Shown here: positions 34,222 to 41,722 of the stretch, one piece after another
Layout: every line of letters starts with the position of its first letter
Position numbering within the stretch: the stretch's first letter is position 1
Assembly: GCA_028697145.1 (NCBI GenBank)
Contig: JAQVFR010000033.1
Span: 1 to 42,375 of the forward strand
DNA: 42,375 nt
Source: Actinomycetota bacterium
Lineage (GTDB): Bacteria; Actinomycetota; Geothermincolia; Geothermincolales; RBG-13-55-18
Reading direction: 5' to 3'
Translations under genes and position numbers: made by a program
Notes under the pieces: model-generated
The model's input: the letters and a program-made list of their open reading frames with translations, nothing else
What the model was told of the DNA's origin: nothing
Database searches by the model: none

Positions 34222-35609
34222 GACGGGCCCTCCTCCTCCTCTTGCTTCGCCTTCCTCTTATATTCTAGTATGTTTCTCTGCTTGCCGCGCTCCACCCCCA
34301 GGGCGCCCGGCGGCACGTCCTTGGAGATGGCGGACCCGGCGCCGGTGACCGCGCCCTTGCCGATGCGCACGGGGGCGATGAACATGGTATCGGAACCGAT
34401 GAAGGCCTCGTCCTCGATGACCGTGCGGTGCTTGTGCACGCCGTCGTAATTGCAGGTGATGCTGCCCGCCCCTACGTTCACGCCGTCGCCGATTTCCGCG
34501 TCCCCCATGTAGCTGAGGTGTGGCACCTTGCTCCCCTTCCCCACCACCGTCTTCTTGGTCTCCACGAAGGTGCCCGCCTTGGAGCCGGCGCGGAGGACGC
34601 TGCCCGGACGCAGGCTGGCGTAGGGGCCCACGCTGGCCCCGTCCTCCAGCTCGCACTCGCGCAGCGTGGCCTGCTCTACCGTGACCCCGTTGCCGAGACG
34701 GCAATCGACCACGCGCGTGTTGGGGCCTAGGACGCACCCCTCTCCCACCACGGTCGAGCCCTCGAGCATGACCAGGGGACGCAGCACCGTGTCCCTTCCT
34801 ATGCTGACCTCGCCGCCGATATAGGTGGTGGAGGGGTCCTCCATGGTGACCCCCTCGGCCATCCAGCGGCGGTTGATGCGCCTCCTCATGAGGGCCTCGG
34901 CCTCGGCCAGTTGTTCGCGGGAGTTGACCCCCAGCGCCTCGGAGGCGTCCGGCGTGATGTAAGCGGAGACGCCCTCCCCCGCCCGCGCCAGCAGGGCTAC
35001 GGCGTCGGTGAGGTAATACTCCCCTTTGGCGTTCGCGGTGCCGAGCTCCGGGAGGATCTTTTTCAGGGTCTGCCAGCCGAAGACGTACGTGGAGGTATTG
35101 ACCTCCCTGATGGCTTTCTCGCGCGGGCCCGCCTCCGTCTCCTCCACGATGCCCGTTACCGCGCCGCCCTCGTCCCGCAGTATCCTGCCGTAACCGGTGG
35201 GGTCGTCGAGCTCGGTGGAGAGGACGGTCGCGGCGGCGCGCGAGGAGCGGTGAAGTTCGCACAGGCCGCGCAGCGTCTCGGACGTGACGAGGGGGGAGTC
35301 GGCCGTGATGACCAGCAGTTCGTCGGCGTCGACGTGGGGCGCGGCCGTCATCACCGCGTGCCCGGTACCCTTCCTCTCCTCCTGCACCACGCAGGTGGCC
35401 TGATCGCAGACCTCTCGCTCTACTTCGTCCGCGCCCTTTCCCGTCACCACCAGGATGCGGTCTATATATCCCGCCTCCCTCAACCCCTCGAGGGCGTCCA
35501 CGACCCAGGAGAGCATGGGGCGGCCGCACACGCGGTGCAGCACCTTTGGTATGTCCGATTTCATCCGGGTGCCCTCGCCGGCGGCGAGGACCAGGGCCAC
35601 GCGGACCAC
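34218..35609 (-). CDS. glmU: Bifunctional UDP-GlcNAc pyrophosphorylase/glucosamine-1-phosphate acetyltransferase
   Basis: 463 residues. GTG start at 35609 with GGAGG five bases upstream. The N-terminal nucleotidyltransferase has ALVLAAGEGTRMKSDIPKVL, GTGHAVMTAAPHV and LVITADSPLV. The C-terminal left-handed beta-helix has the family signature VETKKTVVGKGSKVPHLSYM and AEIGDGVNVGAGSITCNYDG. It supplies UDP-GlcNAc for peptidoglycan and probably for the glycan locus in this window. Confidence 0.97.
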   Translation of the reverse strand: MVRVALVLAAGEGTRMKSDIPKVLHRVCGRPMLSWVVDALEGLREAGYIDRILVVTGKGADEVEREVCDQATCVVQEERKGTGHAVMTAAPHVDADELLVITADSPLVTSETLRGLCELHRSSRAAATVLSTELDDPTGYGRILRDEGGAVTGIVEETEAGPREKAIREVNTSTYVFGWQTLKKILPELGTANAKGEYYLTDAVALLARAGEGVSAYITPDASEALGVNSREQLAEAEALMRRRINRRWMAEGVTMEDPSTTYIGGEVSIGRDTVLRPLVMLEGSTVVGEGCVLGPNTRVVDCRLGNGVTVEQATLRECELEDGASVGPYASLRPGSVLRAGSKAGTFVETKKTVVGKGSKVPHLSYMGDAEIGDGVNVGAGSITCNYDGVHKHRTVIEDEAFIGSDTMFIAPVRIGKGAVTGAGSAISKDVPPGALGVERGKQRNILEYKRKAKQEEEEGPS

Positions 35610-35638
35610 TTGCGCCTCCTTCCCGTCCCGACGGCATT

Positions 35639-35667
35639 ATTGTATAGGACGCAACCCGGCAGTCCAA
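35639..35667 (-). promoter_or_regulatory. Candidate promoter of glmU-prs
   Basis: TTGGAC (35667..35662), 17-base spacer, TACAAT (35644..35639), about 30 bases before the GTG start. It lies just after the tRNA terminator, so glmU gets its own transcription start. Confidence 0.5.
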
Positions 35668-35699
35668 CTCCGTTCCGCCGTGTCCCGCCCCGGAAAGCG

Positions 35700-35723
35700 A
35701 AAAGAGGGCTCGAAGCCCTCTTG
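35700..35723 (-). terminator. Intrinsic terminator after tRNA-Gln
   Basis: On the minus strand AAGAGGGCT-TCG-AGCCCTCTT is a perfect 9-bp stem running directly into TTTTC. It closes the spoVG/tRNA transcript before glmU. Confidence 0.8.
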
Positions 35724-35730
35724 GTTATCT

Positions 35731-35804
<74 letters not shown>

Positions 35805-35825
35805 AGAAGAAGCGTGTACTGTCGC

Positions 35826-36107
35826 CTATTCCTCCGGCAGCGGCTCGCCTTCTCCCCTTTTCACCTTGAAGAACTCGCGCAGGACCGCCTCCTGTATCTT
35901 CTCGCGCGTCTCCGAGTTCAAGGGATGTGCAATATCTTTGAAATCCCCGTTCGGGAGCTTCCGGGAGGGCATTGCCACGAAATAACCGCGATCTCCGTCT
36001 ACCACCCTCAGGTCGTGGATCACGAAACAGTCGTCCAGGATGATGCTGGCTATGCCTTTGACCATGTTCATGTCGATCTCGCGCACCGTGACCCTCGTGA
36101 TCTCCAA
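35826..36107 (-). CDS. spoVG: SpoVG-family RNA/DNA-binding regulator, TTG start
   Basis: 93 residues from TTG 36107, chosen because SpoVG proteins begin MEITDVRV and this one reads (M)EITRVTVREIDMNMVKGI. Longer ATG-led frames add an unrelated leader. The conserved core ASIILDDCFVIHDLRVVDGD, then FVAMPSRKLPNGDFKDIAHP and LNSETREKIQEAVL covers nearly the whole protein. In Bacillus, Listeria and Borrelia SpoVG binds nucleic acids and affects septation, virulence and stress. It lies between ispE and glmU exactly as in Bacillus. The Shine-Dalgarno is poor (a run of seven G). Confidence 0.93.
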   Translation of the reverse strand: MEITRVTVREIDMNMVKGIASIILDDCFVIHDLRVVDGDRGYFVAMPSRKLPNGDFKDIAHPLNSETREKIQEAVLREFFKVKRGEGEPLPEE

Positions 36108-36168
36108 GATTTGTGTCCCCCCCAGGTAGTCCTTTTGTCCTCGGCAACCGACAGGAAACTTGCTAACT

Positions 36169-36197
36169 ATATTATGCTCCTGACGCCCGCTTTTCAA
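36169..36197 (-). promoter_or_regulatory. Candidate promoter of spoVG
   Basis: TTGAAA (36197..36192), 17-base spacer, TAATAT (36174..36169). The leader to the TTG start is about 55-60 bases. In Bacillus spoVG is sigma-H driven; these boxes look sigma-A-like. Confidence 0.5.
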
Positions 36198-36261
36198 GGT
36201 TGAATGGCTGGTTTGCTAAACATTCTTCAGGATGATTTTCGCTGCGTCCGCCTTCTTCCCT

Positions 36262-36292
36262 CGCCCGCGGTCGCGGGTGCGGTTAACCCGCA
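36262..36292 (-). terminator. Tandem hairpins downstream of ispE, no U-tract
   Basis: Two adjacent stems just past the ispE stop: CCCGC-GGTC-GCGGG and TGCGG-TTAAC-CCGCA. There is no T-run, so a weak terminator or 3' stabiliser is the most that can be said. Confidence 0.3.
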
Positions 36293-36294
36293 GG

Positions 36295-37197
36295 TCACGT
36301 CGCTTCACGTGGCGTGACCGGGCTCACTCCCGCGCCGCGGAAGCTGGTGCGGAACACCAGGGGGGCATGCCTCCCCATCTCCACCTCCAGGGACGCGGCC
36401 AGCTCTTCGCTCGCCGCGAGTACGAAGATGGTGGGGCCGCTGCCGCTCACCATCGCCGCGGCCGCGCCAGCCCCGGCAGCCCTCTCCAGCAGCACCGCAA
36501 CCTCCGGCATGAGCTCACACGCGGCCCGCTGCAGCGAGTTGTGCAGGAGGGGGGCGACATCCGCGGCGTCTCCCCGCGGCAGCGCTTCGATGAGGTCCCC
36601 GGGGCCGTGCGCGGGAGGGCTGTCTCCGCCGCTCAAGTCAAAACGGCGATAGACCTCGCCCGTGGCGAGTTCAACGCCTGGGTTCACCAGCAGGACCGGC
36701 AGGGGTGGAGCCTGCACCAGCGGGGTGACGCGCTCGCCTCTCCCCTCGCCCAGCGCGGTACCTCCCACCAGGAAGAATGGGACGTCCATGCCCAGGCCGG
36801 CGGCCGCGTCCAGCAGTTCCTCCCTGGCCATGGCCTCGCCGGCTACGAAGTTGAGCGCTCGCAGCACCGCCGCCGCGTCGGAGCTGCCGCCGCCCAGGCC
36901 CGCCGCTCGCGGGATGCGCTTGGTAAGCCGCACGCTCACCCCCATGCGCAGCCCCGTCGCGGCGAGAAAGGCCGCCCCGGCGCGCAGGCACAGGTTGTCC
37001 CCGCCCGCCGGGGCGTCCCCCACGACCTCCAGGCCCAGGCCCTCGCCGCCGTCCGTCACCTCCACCTCCACGAGGTCGCAGAGGTCCACGGACTGCAGCA
37101 CCGTGCGCACGGGATGGTATCCGTCCTGAAGCGGTGGGCCCACCTCCAGGTAGAGGTTGATCTTGGCCGGTGCCTCCATGGTTATCCTGCTGCGCAT
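36295..37197 (-). CDS. ispE: 4-diphosphocytidyl-2-C-methyl-D-erythritol kinase
   Basis: 300 residues from ATG 37197 with AAGGGG upstream; ATG 37179 (MEAPAKINLYLEV) is a good alternative and matches the canonical family start. GHMP-kinase motifs: the opening PAKINLYL, the ATP loop PRAAGLGGGSSDAAAVLRAL, and motif 3 AAMVSGSGPTIFVLA. It phosphorylates CDP-ME in the non-mevalonate isoprenoid pathway, here presumably feeding the undecaprenyl carrier of the glycan locus. It is divergent from rsmA. Confidence 0.95.
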   Translation of the reverse strand: MRSRITMEAPAKINLYLEVGPPLQDGYHPVRTVLQSVDLCDLVEVEVTDGGEGLGLEVVGDAPAGGDNLCLRAGAAFLAATGLRMGVSVRLTKRIPRAAGLGGGSSDAAAVLRALNFVAGEAMAREELLDAAAGLGMDVPFFLVGGTALGEGRGERVTPLVQAPPLPVLLVNPGVELATGEVYRRFDLSGGDSPPAHGPGDLIEALPRGDAADVAPLLHNSLQRAACELMPEVAVLLERAAGAGAAAAMVSGSGPTIFVLAASEELAASLEVEMGRHAPLVFRTSFRGAGVSPVTPREAT

Positions 37198-37249
37198 ATG
37201 CCCCTTTCGCGTCTCCTCGTGCCGCCTCCCCATCATATCACGAGGCATC

Positions 37250-37281
37250 GGGGTCAAGCCTCGCCGCGTGCCTGGGGCAAC
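37250..37281 (+). repeat. Dispersed repeat, family 2, single copy in the ispE-rsmA gap
   Basis: GGGGTCAAGCCTCGCC followed by GCGTGCCTGGGGC matches the 52-bp unit at the mfd 3' end with a few changes; its hairpin is weaker. The remaining 37198-37507 divergent gap (310 bp) holds no gene. A TAGAAT at 37414-37419 could be a -10 for rsmA, but no -35 fits. Confidence 0.6.
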
Positions 37282-37507
37282 CCAGAGGGCACCGACAGGC
37301 CCCCAGGACCGCACGGCGTCTTTCCCCGACGCTGGCGCGCTGCCTGCAAGGCTCCGGCTCTTTTCCTTGCCCTGCGGGTGGGATGCGCCAACAACAGCAC
37401 GTTCTCCCGGTGATAGAATATTCGCAGGCAGGGAGCGCGGAACCCGAGGACACGGGAACGCCCCGGATCGGGCCCGCGGCATCCTGACGGGATATTGAAG
37501 GAGTGCC

Positions 37508-38350
37508 ATGGGCGAGCTGGCCAGGCCGAGCGTGGTCGCGGAGATACTGGAGAGGCACGGATTGCGCCTTACGCGCTCCCTGGGCCAGCATTTCCTCGTT
37601 GACGGTAACGTCCTTGCCCGCATGGTGGAAGCCGCCGCGCTCACCTCGGGGGATACCGTGCTGGAGATCGGCCCCGGCATCGGCACCCTCACGGAGGAGC
37701 TGTGCGCCCGCGCGGGGCGCGTGGTTGCGGTTGAGATGGATGCCCGCCTTCTCTCCGTCCTTGGCGAGACCCTCGGCTCCAGCACCAACCTGGATCTGGT
37801 GGAGGGTGATGCCATGCGCGTGGACCTGAGGGGTTTGTTCCAACCCGGGGAGCGGGTGAAGGTGGTGTCGAACCTTCCCTACAACGTCGCCACGCCGCTC
37901 ATCCTGCGCCTGCTGCGCGAACTCCCGCAGGCGGAGAGCATGGTGGTGACGGTGCAGCGCGAGCTGGCCGACCGCTATACCGCGCGGCCGGGCCACCCTG
38001 CCTACGGGGGCGTTTCGGCGAAGATGTTGCTGTTGAGCGAGGTAAGCCGCCTTGCCTACATCCCTCCCACCGTCTTCATGCCGCCGCCCCGCGTGGAGTC
38101 GGCCGTGCTGCGTATCGCGAGAAAAGACACCGCCATGTCCGCGGCGGAAGTGGAGTCTTTCTTCCTCTTCCTCAACGCTTCCTTCGCCTCCAGGAGGAAA
38201 ATGCTGGTAAACGCCCTCAGCTCGGGCCGGGTCCCTTACTGTTCCCGTGCGAACGCGGAAGATGCCCTGGTAGCCGCCGGCTTTCCGCCGGGCGTACGCG
38301 CGGAGGAACTCACCTGCGAGGAGCTCCTTTCCGTCTATCGCCGCCTCTAG
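37508..38350 (+). CDS. rsmA: 16S rRNA dimethyladenosine transferase
   Basis: 280 residues, AAGGAG four bases before ATG. KsgA motifs: SLGQHFLVDGNVLARMV, SAM motif I VLEIGPGIGTLTEEL, acidic VAVEMDARL, and the catalytic KVVSNLPYNVATPLI (NLPY). The late PPTVFMPPPRVESAVLRI and FASRRKMLVNAL are also standard. It dimethylates two adenines in helix 45 of 16S rRNA during 30S assembly; rsgA in this window acts at the same stage. Confidence 0.97.
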   Translation: MGELARPSVVAEILERHGLRLTRSLGQHFLVDGNVLARMVEAAALTSGDTVLEIGPGIGTLTEELCARAGRVVAVEMDARLLSVLGETLGSSTNLDLVEGDAMRVDLRGLFQPGERVKVVSNLPYNVATPLILRLLRELPQAESMVVTVQRELADRYTARPGHPAYGGVSAKMLLLSEVSRLAYIPPTVFMPPPRVESAVLRIARKDTAMSAAEVESFFLFLNASFASRRKMLVNALSSGRVPYCSRANAEDALVAAGFPPGVRAEELTCEELLSVYRRL

Positions 38351-38391
38351 GACAAGGGTCAAGGAGAAAACCCTGTGGGTGAAGGTGAAAA

Positions 38392-38422
38392 CGGACGTTT
38401 GAGGTCCGGGGCTTGGCGTTTT
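38392..38422 (+). terminator. Weak terminator candidate after rsmA
   Basis: CGGAC-GTTTGAG-GTCCG hairpin, then a TTTT run ten bases further on. A preceding GGGT/ACCC stem lies closer to the stop. Low confidence because of the distance to the U-tract. Confidence 0.3.
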
Positions 38423-38463
38423 GACTTACCTTGATTTGGGTAGAACCATGTACCTGAAGGTGT

Positions 38464-38501
38464 GTACGGGAAATACCGGTTCAAACCGGTGGTCCGTATA
38501 A
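38464..38501 (+). ncRNA. Structured leader candidate upstream of a 33-codon ORF
   Basis: A perfect inner stem ACCGGTT-CA-AACCGGT (38476-38491) sits within an outer GTACGG/CCGTAT pairing. A GGGAGG ribosome binding site and GTG start follow within 30 bases. It does not match a riboswitch class I know. It could be a cis-regulatory leader of the small ORF or a dimer-binding operator read as DNA. Confidence 0.3.
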
Positions 38502-38527
38502 GGCATCGATCGACGGGAGGTGGACAG

Positions 38528-38629
38528 GTGGTGAGCAAGAAGTCAAAGAGCCAGCCTCCGCCGGAGGCTCCTGATGCGGAACCTGTTTCCCTACCCGCGC
38601 CCGGCGAGCAGGAACCCACACAGCAATAG
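38528..38629 (+). CDS. Possible 33-residue peptide gene
   Basis: GTG GTG start with GGGAGG (38515-38520) seven bases upstream, ending TAG. The peptide begins MVSKKSKSQPPPEAPDAEPV, continues SLPAPGEQEPTQQ, and is Lys-rich then Pro/Glu-rich and disordered. The strong ribosome binding site is the main evidence. It lies in the 421-bp rsmA-abrB gap. The function is unknown and it may be chance. The remainder of the gap (38630-38718) shows nothing recognisable. Confidence 0.4.
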   Translation: MVSKKSKSQPPPEAPDAEPVSLPAPGEQEPTQQ

Positions 38630-38718
38630 CCCTTGGTTGCTTGGCGGTTAATACAAAAAGCGAGCTTCAGGAAGACTGCTTGAGCCGCGGGTTGGAGTCC
38701 GGCCACGGAAACGCAAGT

Positions 38719-38740
38719 GGGCGGGCCAACAGGCCCGCCC
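38719..38740 (-). terminator. Terminator-like hairpin after abrB
   Basis: GGGCGGGCC-TGTT-GGCCCGCCC on the minus strand, a perfect 9-bp GC stem 33 bases past the abrB stop. The following ACTTGCGTTT has only a broken U-tract. Confidence 0.6.
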
Positions 38741-38772
38741 GTCGTGCTACCAAGGTTGAAGTCGGTCGTTTT

Positions 38773-39015
38773 TTACTTGCGTTTGAGCTCGTTTATACAC
38801 TTCTGGCAGACGCGGCTGCCCCTGTGGGTCTTGAGCTTGTCCGGGTTGCCGCAGATGATGCAGCCCGGCTGATACTTCACCAGCACGATCTTCTCGCCGT
38901 CGACGAATATCTCTATGGGGTCGCGCTCCTTGATGTCCAGCGTGCGGCGCAACTCCATGGGGATGACGATCCTCCCGAGCTCGTCGATCTTTCTTACGAT
39001 ACCGGTCGCTTTCAT
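38773..39015 (-). CDS. abrB: AbrB-family transition-state regulator with C-terminal Cys pairs
   Basis: 80 residues from ATG 39015, chosen because AbrB proteins begin M(K)xTGIVRKxDELGR; an ATG at 39057 would add 14 residues. The swapped-hairpin DNA-binding domain is intact (ATGIVRKIDELGRIVIPMEL, then RRTLDIKERDPIEIFVDGE). The C-terminus CIICGNPDKL ... RVCQKCINELKRK has two C-x2-C pairs, a probable zinc ribbon as in clostridial AbrB rather than the Bacillus multimerisation tail. It lies divergent to metG, the Bacillus abrB-metS layout, and may repress its own promoter. Confidence 0.93.
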   Translation of the reverse strand: MKATGIVRKIDELGRIVIPMELRRTLDIKERDPIEIFVDGEKIVLVKYQPGCIICGNPDKLKTHRGSRVCQKCINELKRK

Positions 39016-39079
39016 CACTTGCCCACCCTTTCTGGCTCCGTCTGCCCGGACTTTCATGCCCGGACGCCCTTCGTTCTCC

Positions 39080-39111
39080 TTGACAATACGGGGATGTACC
39101 AGGGATATAAT
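39080..39111 (+). promoter_or_regulatory. Candidate metG promoter with long spacer
   Basis: TTGACA (39080-39085) and TATAAT (39106-39111) with a 20-base spacer, longer than ideal. It shares its -10 bases with the opposing abrB promoter. Confidence 0.45.
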
Positions 39112-39139
39112 TATATGTACATCGCCCGAGAGGTGTCAA
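39110..39139 (-). promoter_or_regulatory. abrB promoter with consensus boxes
   Basis: Minus-strand TTGACA (39139..39134), 18-base spacer, TATAAT (39115..39110). The -10 overlaps that of metG within the palindrome ATATAATTATAT (39105-39116), so only one polymerase can occupy the region at a time. Confidence 0.7.
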
Positions 39140-39175
39140 TGATATTCTTGTAATTTTTTACATGGGAAGGAAAAT

Positions 39176-40720
39176 ATGGACAAAGCATTCTACGTCACAA
39201 CGCCCATATATTATGTCAACGACCTGCCTCATATCGGCACCGCTTACACCACGGTGGCCGCCGACGCCCTGGCTCGCTACCACCGCCTCAGGGGAGAGCA
39301 CGTCTTCTTCCTCACCGGCGTGGACGAGCACGGCCAGCACGTGGCGCGCGCCGCCGAGCGCAACGGCGTCTCGCCCCAGGAGTGGGCCGACCGCATGGTC
39401 ACGCATTTCACCGGCGTGTGGGAGAGGCTCGACATCAGCAACGACTTCTTCATCCGCACCACCTCGCCCCGCCACGCCGAGGTGGCGCGCAAGTTCATCC
39501 AGGACCTCTACGACCGTGAGGACATCTACCTCGACACCTACGAGGGCTGGTACTGCGTGCCCGACGAGTCCTTCTGGCTGCCCTCCCAGCTGGTGGAGGG
39601 AAAATGCCCACAGTGCGGCCGGGACGTGGAGATGGTGCAGGAGGACAACTACTTCTTCCGCCTCTCCGCCTACGGAGAGCGCCTGCTGGAGCACATCGAG
39701 GCAAACCCGGACTTCGTGCAGCCCGAGATGCGCCGCAACGAGGTCACCAGCTTCATCCGGCAGGGGCTCACAGACCAGAGCATCAGCCGCAAGACCCTCA
39801 CCTGGGGCATTCCCCTGCCCTTCGACGAGAGCCAGGTCATGTACGTGTGGTTCGACGCCCTGCTCAATTACGTGAGCGCCATCGACTACGGCATAGACGA
39901 CGCGCGTTTCGAGGGCATATGGCCCGCGGACGTGCACCTCATCGGCAAGGAGATCCTGCGCTTCCACGCCATCATCTGGCCGGCCATGCTCATGGCCGCC
40001 GGCCTTCCCCTTCCACGCCAGGTTTTCGCACACGGCTGGCTCACCGTGGAGGGTGAGAAGATGTCCAAGTCGAAGGGCAATGCGATCAGCCCCTTCGAAC
40101 TGGTGGAAGAATACGGCGTGGATGCCTACCGTTACTATTTCCTGCGCGAGTTCTCCTTCGGATACGATGGCAATTTCTCCCGCGAGAACATGACCGGGCG
40201 CTACAACGCCGACCTCGCCAACGCCCTGGGCAACATGGTCAGCCGGGTGCTGGCCATGGTGGAGCGCTACCGCGGCGGCGCGGTGCCCGAGCCCGTGCGC
40301 GGAGACGGCGAGGCTCCGGACGCGGCCCTGAAAGATGCGGCGGGCAGGGTGTTCGGCGAGGTGGACGCCCACGTGGAGAAACTGGCCTTCAACGAAGCCC
40401 TGCAGGCTGCCTGGAATTTCCTGGGGGCTGTCAACCGCTACGTGGACGAGACCGCCGCCTGGGACCTGGCCAAGGACCCCGCGCGGGAAGGCCGCCTGGA
40501 CACCGTGCTCTACAACGCGGTGGAGGCGGTGCGCCTCACGGCGCTGCTGGTGCTGCCGTCCATGCCCGGGACGGGAGAGGGCATCTGGAGGCGTCTGGGT
40601 TTCAGCGATTCCGTCCACCTCCACCACCTGCCCGCCGCCGGCGCCTGGGGCCTTTTCCCGCCGGGGCAGAGGGTGGCCAAGGGCGAGCCCCTCTTCCCCC
40701 GCATAGAGACGGCGAAATGA
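39176..40720 (+). CDS. metG: Methionyl-tRNA synthetase
   Basis: 514 residues with GGAAGG upstream of ATG. The class I signature HIGT is at 19-22 (NDLPHIGTAYTTV), the second motif is KMSKSKGN (about 300), and the anticodon-binding helical bundle follows. The connective peptide has a single reduced zinc knuckle: YCVPDE then CPQCGR, so one Cys of the usual C-x2-C is Asp. There is no C-terminal tRNA-binding EMAP domain, consistent with the short form. No T-box or SAM riboswitch is visible in the short leader. It is coupled to tatD by ATGA. Confidence 0.97.
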   Translation: MDKAFYVTTPIYYVNDLPHIGTAYTTVAADALARYHRLRGEHVFFLTGVDEHGQHVARAAERNGVSPQEWADRMVTHFTGVWERLDISNDFFIRTTSPRHAEVARKFIQDLYDREDIYLDTYEGWYCVPDESFWLPSQLVEGKCPQCGRDVEMVQEDNYFFRLSAYGERLLEHIEANPDFVQPEMRRNEVTSFIRQGLTDQSISRKTLTWGIPLPFDESQVMYVWFDALLNYVSAIDYGIDDARFEGIWPADVHLIGKEILRFHAIIWPAMLMAAGLPLPRQVFAHGWLTVEGEKMSKSKGNAISPFELVEEYGVDAYRYYFLREFSFGYDGNFSRENMTGRYNADLANALGNMVSRVLAMVERYRGGAVPEPVRGDGEAPDAALKDAAGRVFGEVDAHVEKLAFNEALQAAWNFLGAVNRYVDETAAWDLAKDPAREGRLDTVLYNAVEAVRLTALLVLPSMPGTGEGIWRRLGFSDSVHLHHLPAAGAWGLFPPGQRVAKGEPLFPRIETAK

Positions 40721-41469
40721 ACCTCGTAGACACCCACGCCCACCTGGACCTCCTCGAGGGAGACGTAGCGCAGGCGCTGGAGCGCGCGGCGGCGGCCGGC
40801 GTCACCGGGGTGATCACCATCGGCATAGACCTGGCCTCCAGCCGCCGCGCCGTGGAGTACGCCCACGCCTTCCCCGCGGTGCGCGCGGTGGTCGGCATGC
40901 ATCCCCACGACGCCTCCGACCTGGACGCCGCGGCCTTGCACGAGATCGGGCGCCTGGCCGCAGACCCCCGCGTGGTGGGCATCGGCGAGACGGGGCTGGA
41001 CTTCTACCGCAACCTCTCCCCCCGTTCCGACCAGGAGCGCGCCTTCCGCGCCCTGCTGGACCTGGCACGGGAACTCGAACTGCCGGCGGTGGTGCACGAC
41101 CGCGAGGCGCACTCAGACACCATGCGCATCCTGGAGGAGTACGCCCCCTTCGACGGCCGCATGGTCATGCACTGCTTCTCCGGGGACCTGGAAATGGCCC
41201 GCGCCGTCATCGCCATGGGCGGCTACGTGTCGGTGGCCGGGCCCGTCACATTCCATAATGCGCGCCGGCTGCAGGGGGTCGTGCGCGAGCTGCCCCTGGA
41301 CAGGCTGCTCGTAGAGACCGACAGCCCCTTCCTCTCCCCCCACCCCTTCCGCGGCAAGCCCAACTCGCCCGAGCGGGTGGTGCTGGTGGCGGAAAAGGTG
41401 GCCGAACTCAAGGGGATATCCGTCGAGGAGCTCGATCTCCCCGACCCCCTCCCCCTGCGCGCGGATTGA
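40717..41469 (+). CDS. tatD: TatD-family metal-dependent deoxyribonuclease
   Basis: 250 residues. The amidohydrolase-fold metal ligands are all present: DTHAHLD at the N-terminus, GIGETGLDFY, VVHDREAH, MVMHCFSGD and the terminal ETDSPFLSPHPFRGKPNSP. The family acts as 3'-5' exonuclease or DNA repair enzyme, and D-aminoacyl-tRNA deacylase activity has been reported for some members. It overlaps the metG stop, matching Bacillus metS-yabD. Confidence 0.95.
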   Translation: MNLVDTHAHLDLLEGDVAQALERAAAAGVTGVITIGIDLASSRRAVEYAHAFPAVRAVVGMHPHDASDLDAAALHEIGRLAADPRVVGIGETGLDFYRNLSPRSDQERAFRALLDLARELELPAVVHDREAHSDTMRILEEYAPFDGRMVMHCFSGDLEMARAVIAMGGYVSVAGPVTFHNARRLQGVVRELPLDRLLVETDSPFLSPHPFRGKPNSPERVVLVAEKVAELKGISVEELDLPDPLPLRAD

Positions 41470-41479
41470 GGGACGGCAC

Positions 41480-41644
41480 CATCGGGTAAGCTGGCGCCGC
41501 GCGGTATCTCTCTACGGCGACGAGCTGGATGGGGACAACGTCACCATCTGCCCCGGCGGCGGTAGGATCCGGGTCACATATTCCAGCGACGGGACGATAC
41601 GGCCAGGGCTGACCTGCAGAGAACACGGTTCTGCCCGCAAATAG
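41480..41644 (+). pseudogene. Possible remnant of a short protein gene
   Basis: An open frame reading VSLYGDELDGDNVTICPGG then RIRVTYSSDGTIRPGLTCREHG, ending at TAG 41644, looks protein-like (alternating beta pattern, two Cys). It has no ATG, GTG or TTG start in frame. It is either a fragment or chance. The 41470-41722 gap otherwise shows nothing. Confidence 0.25.
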
Positions 41645-41722
41645 CGCAATGCCGAAGATAGGATTCCCATGCTGTTATGAGATGAGACCGGATATAATCC
41701 CTTTGAAGACTTCTCCTGCTAT

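Noticed and set aside
39112-39175. T-box or SAM riboswitch upstream of metG
   Set aside because: The leader after the candidate promoter is only about 60 bases and lacks T-box or SAM-aptamer motifs.
39158-40627. Minus-strand frame of about 490 codons
   Set aside because: Antisense to metG, which has HIGH and KMSKS motifs.
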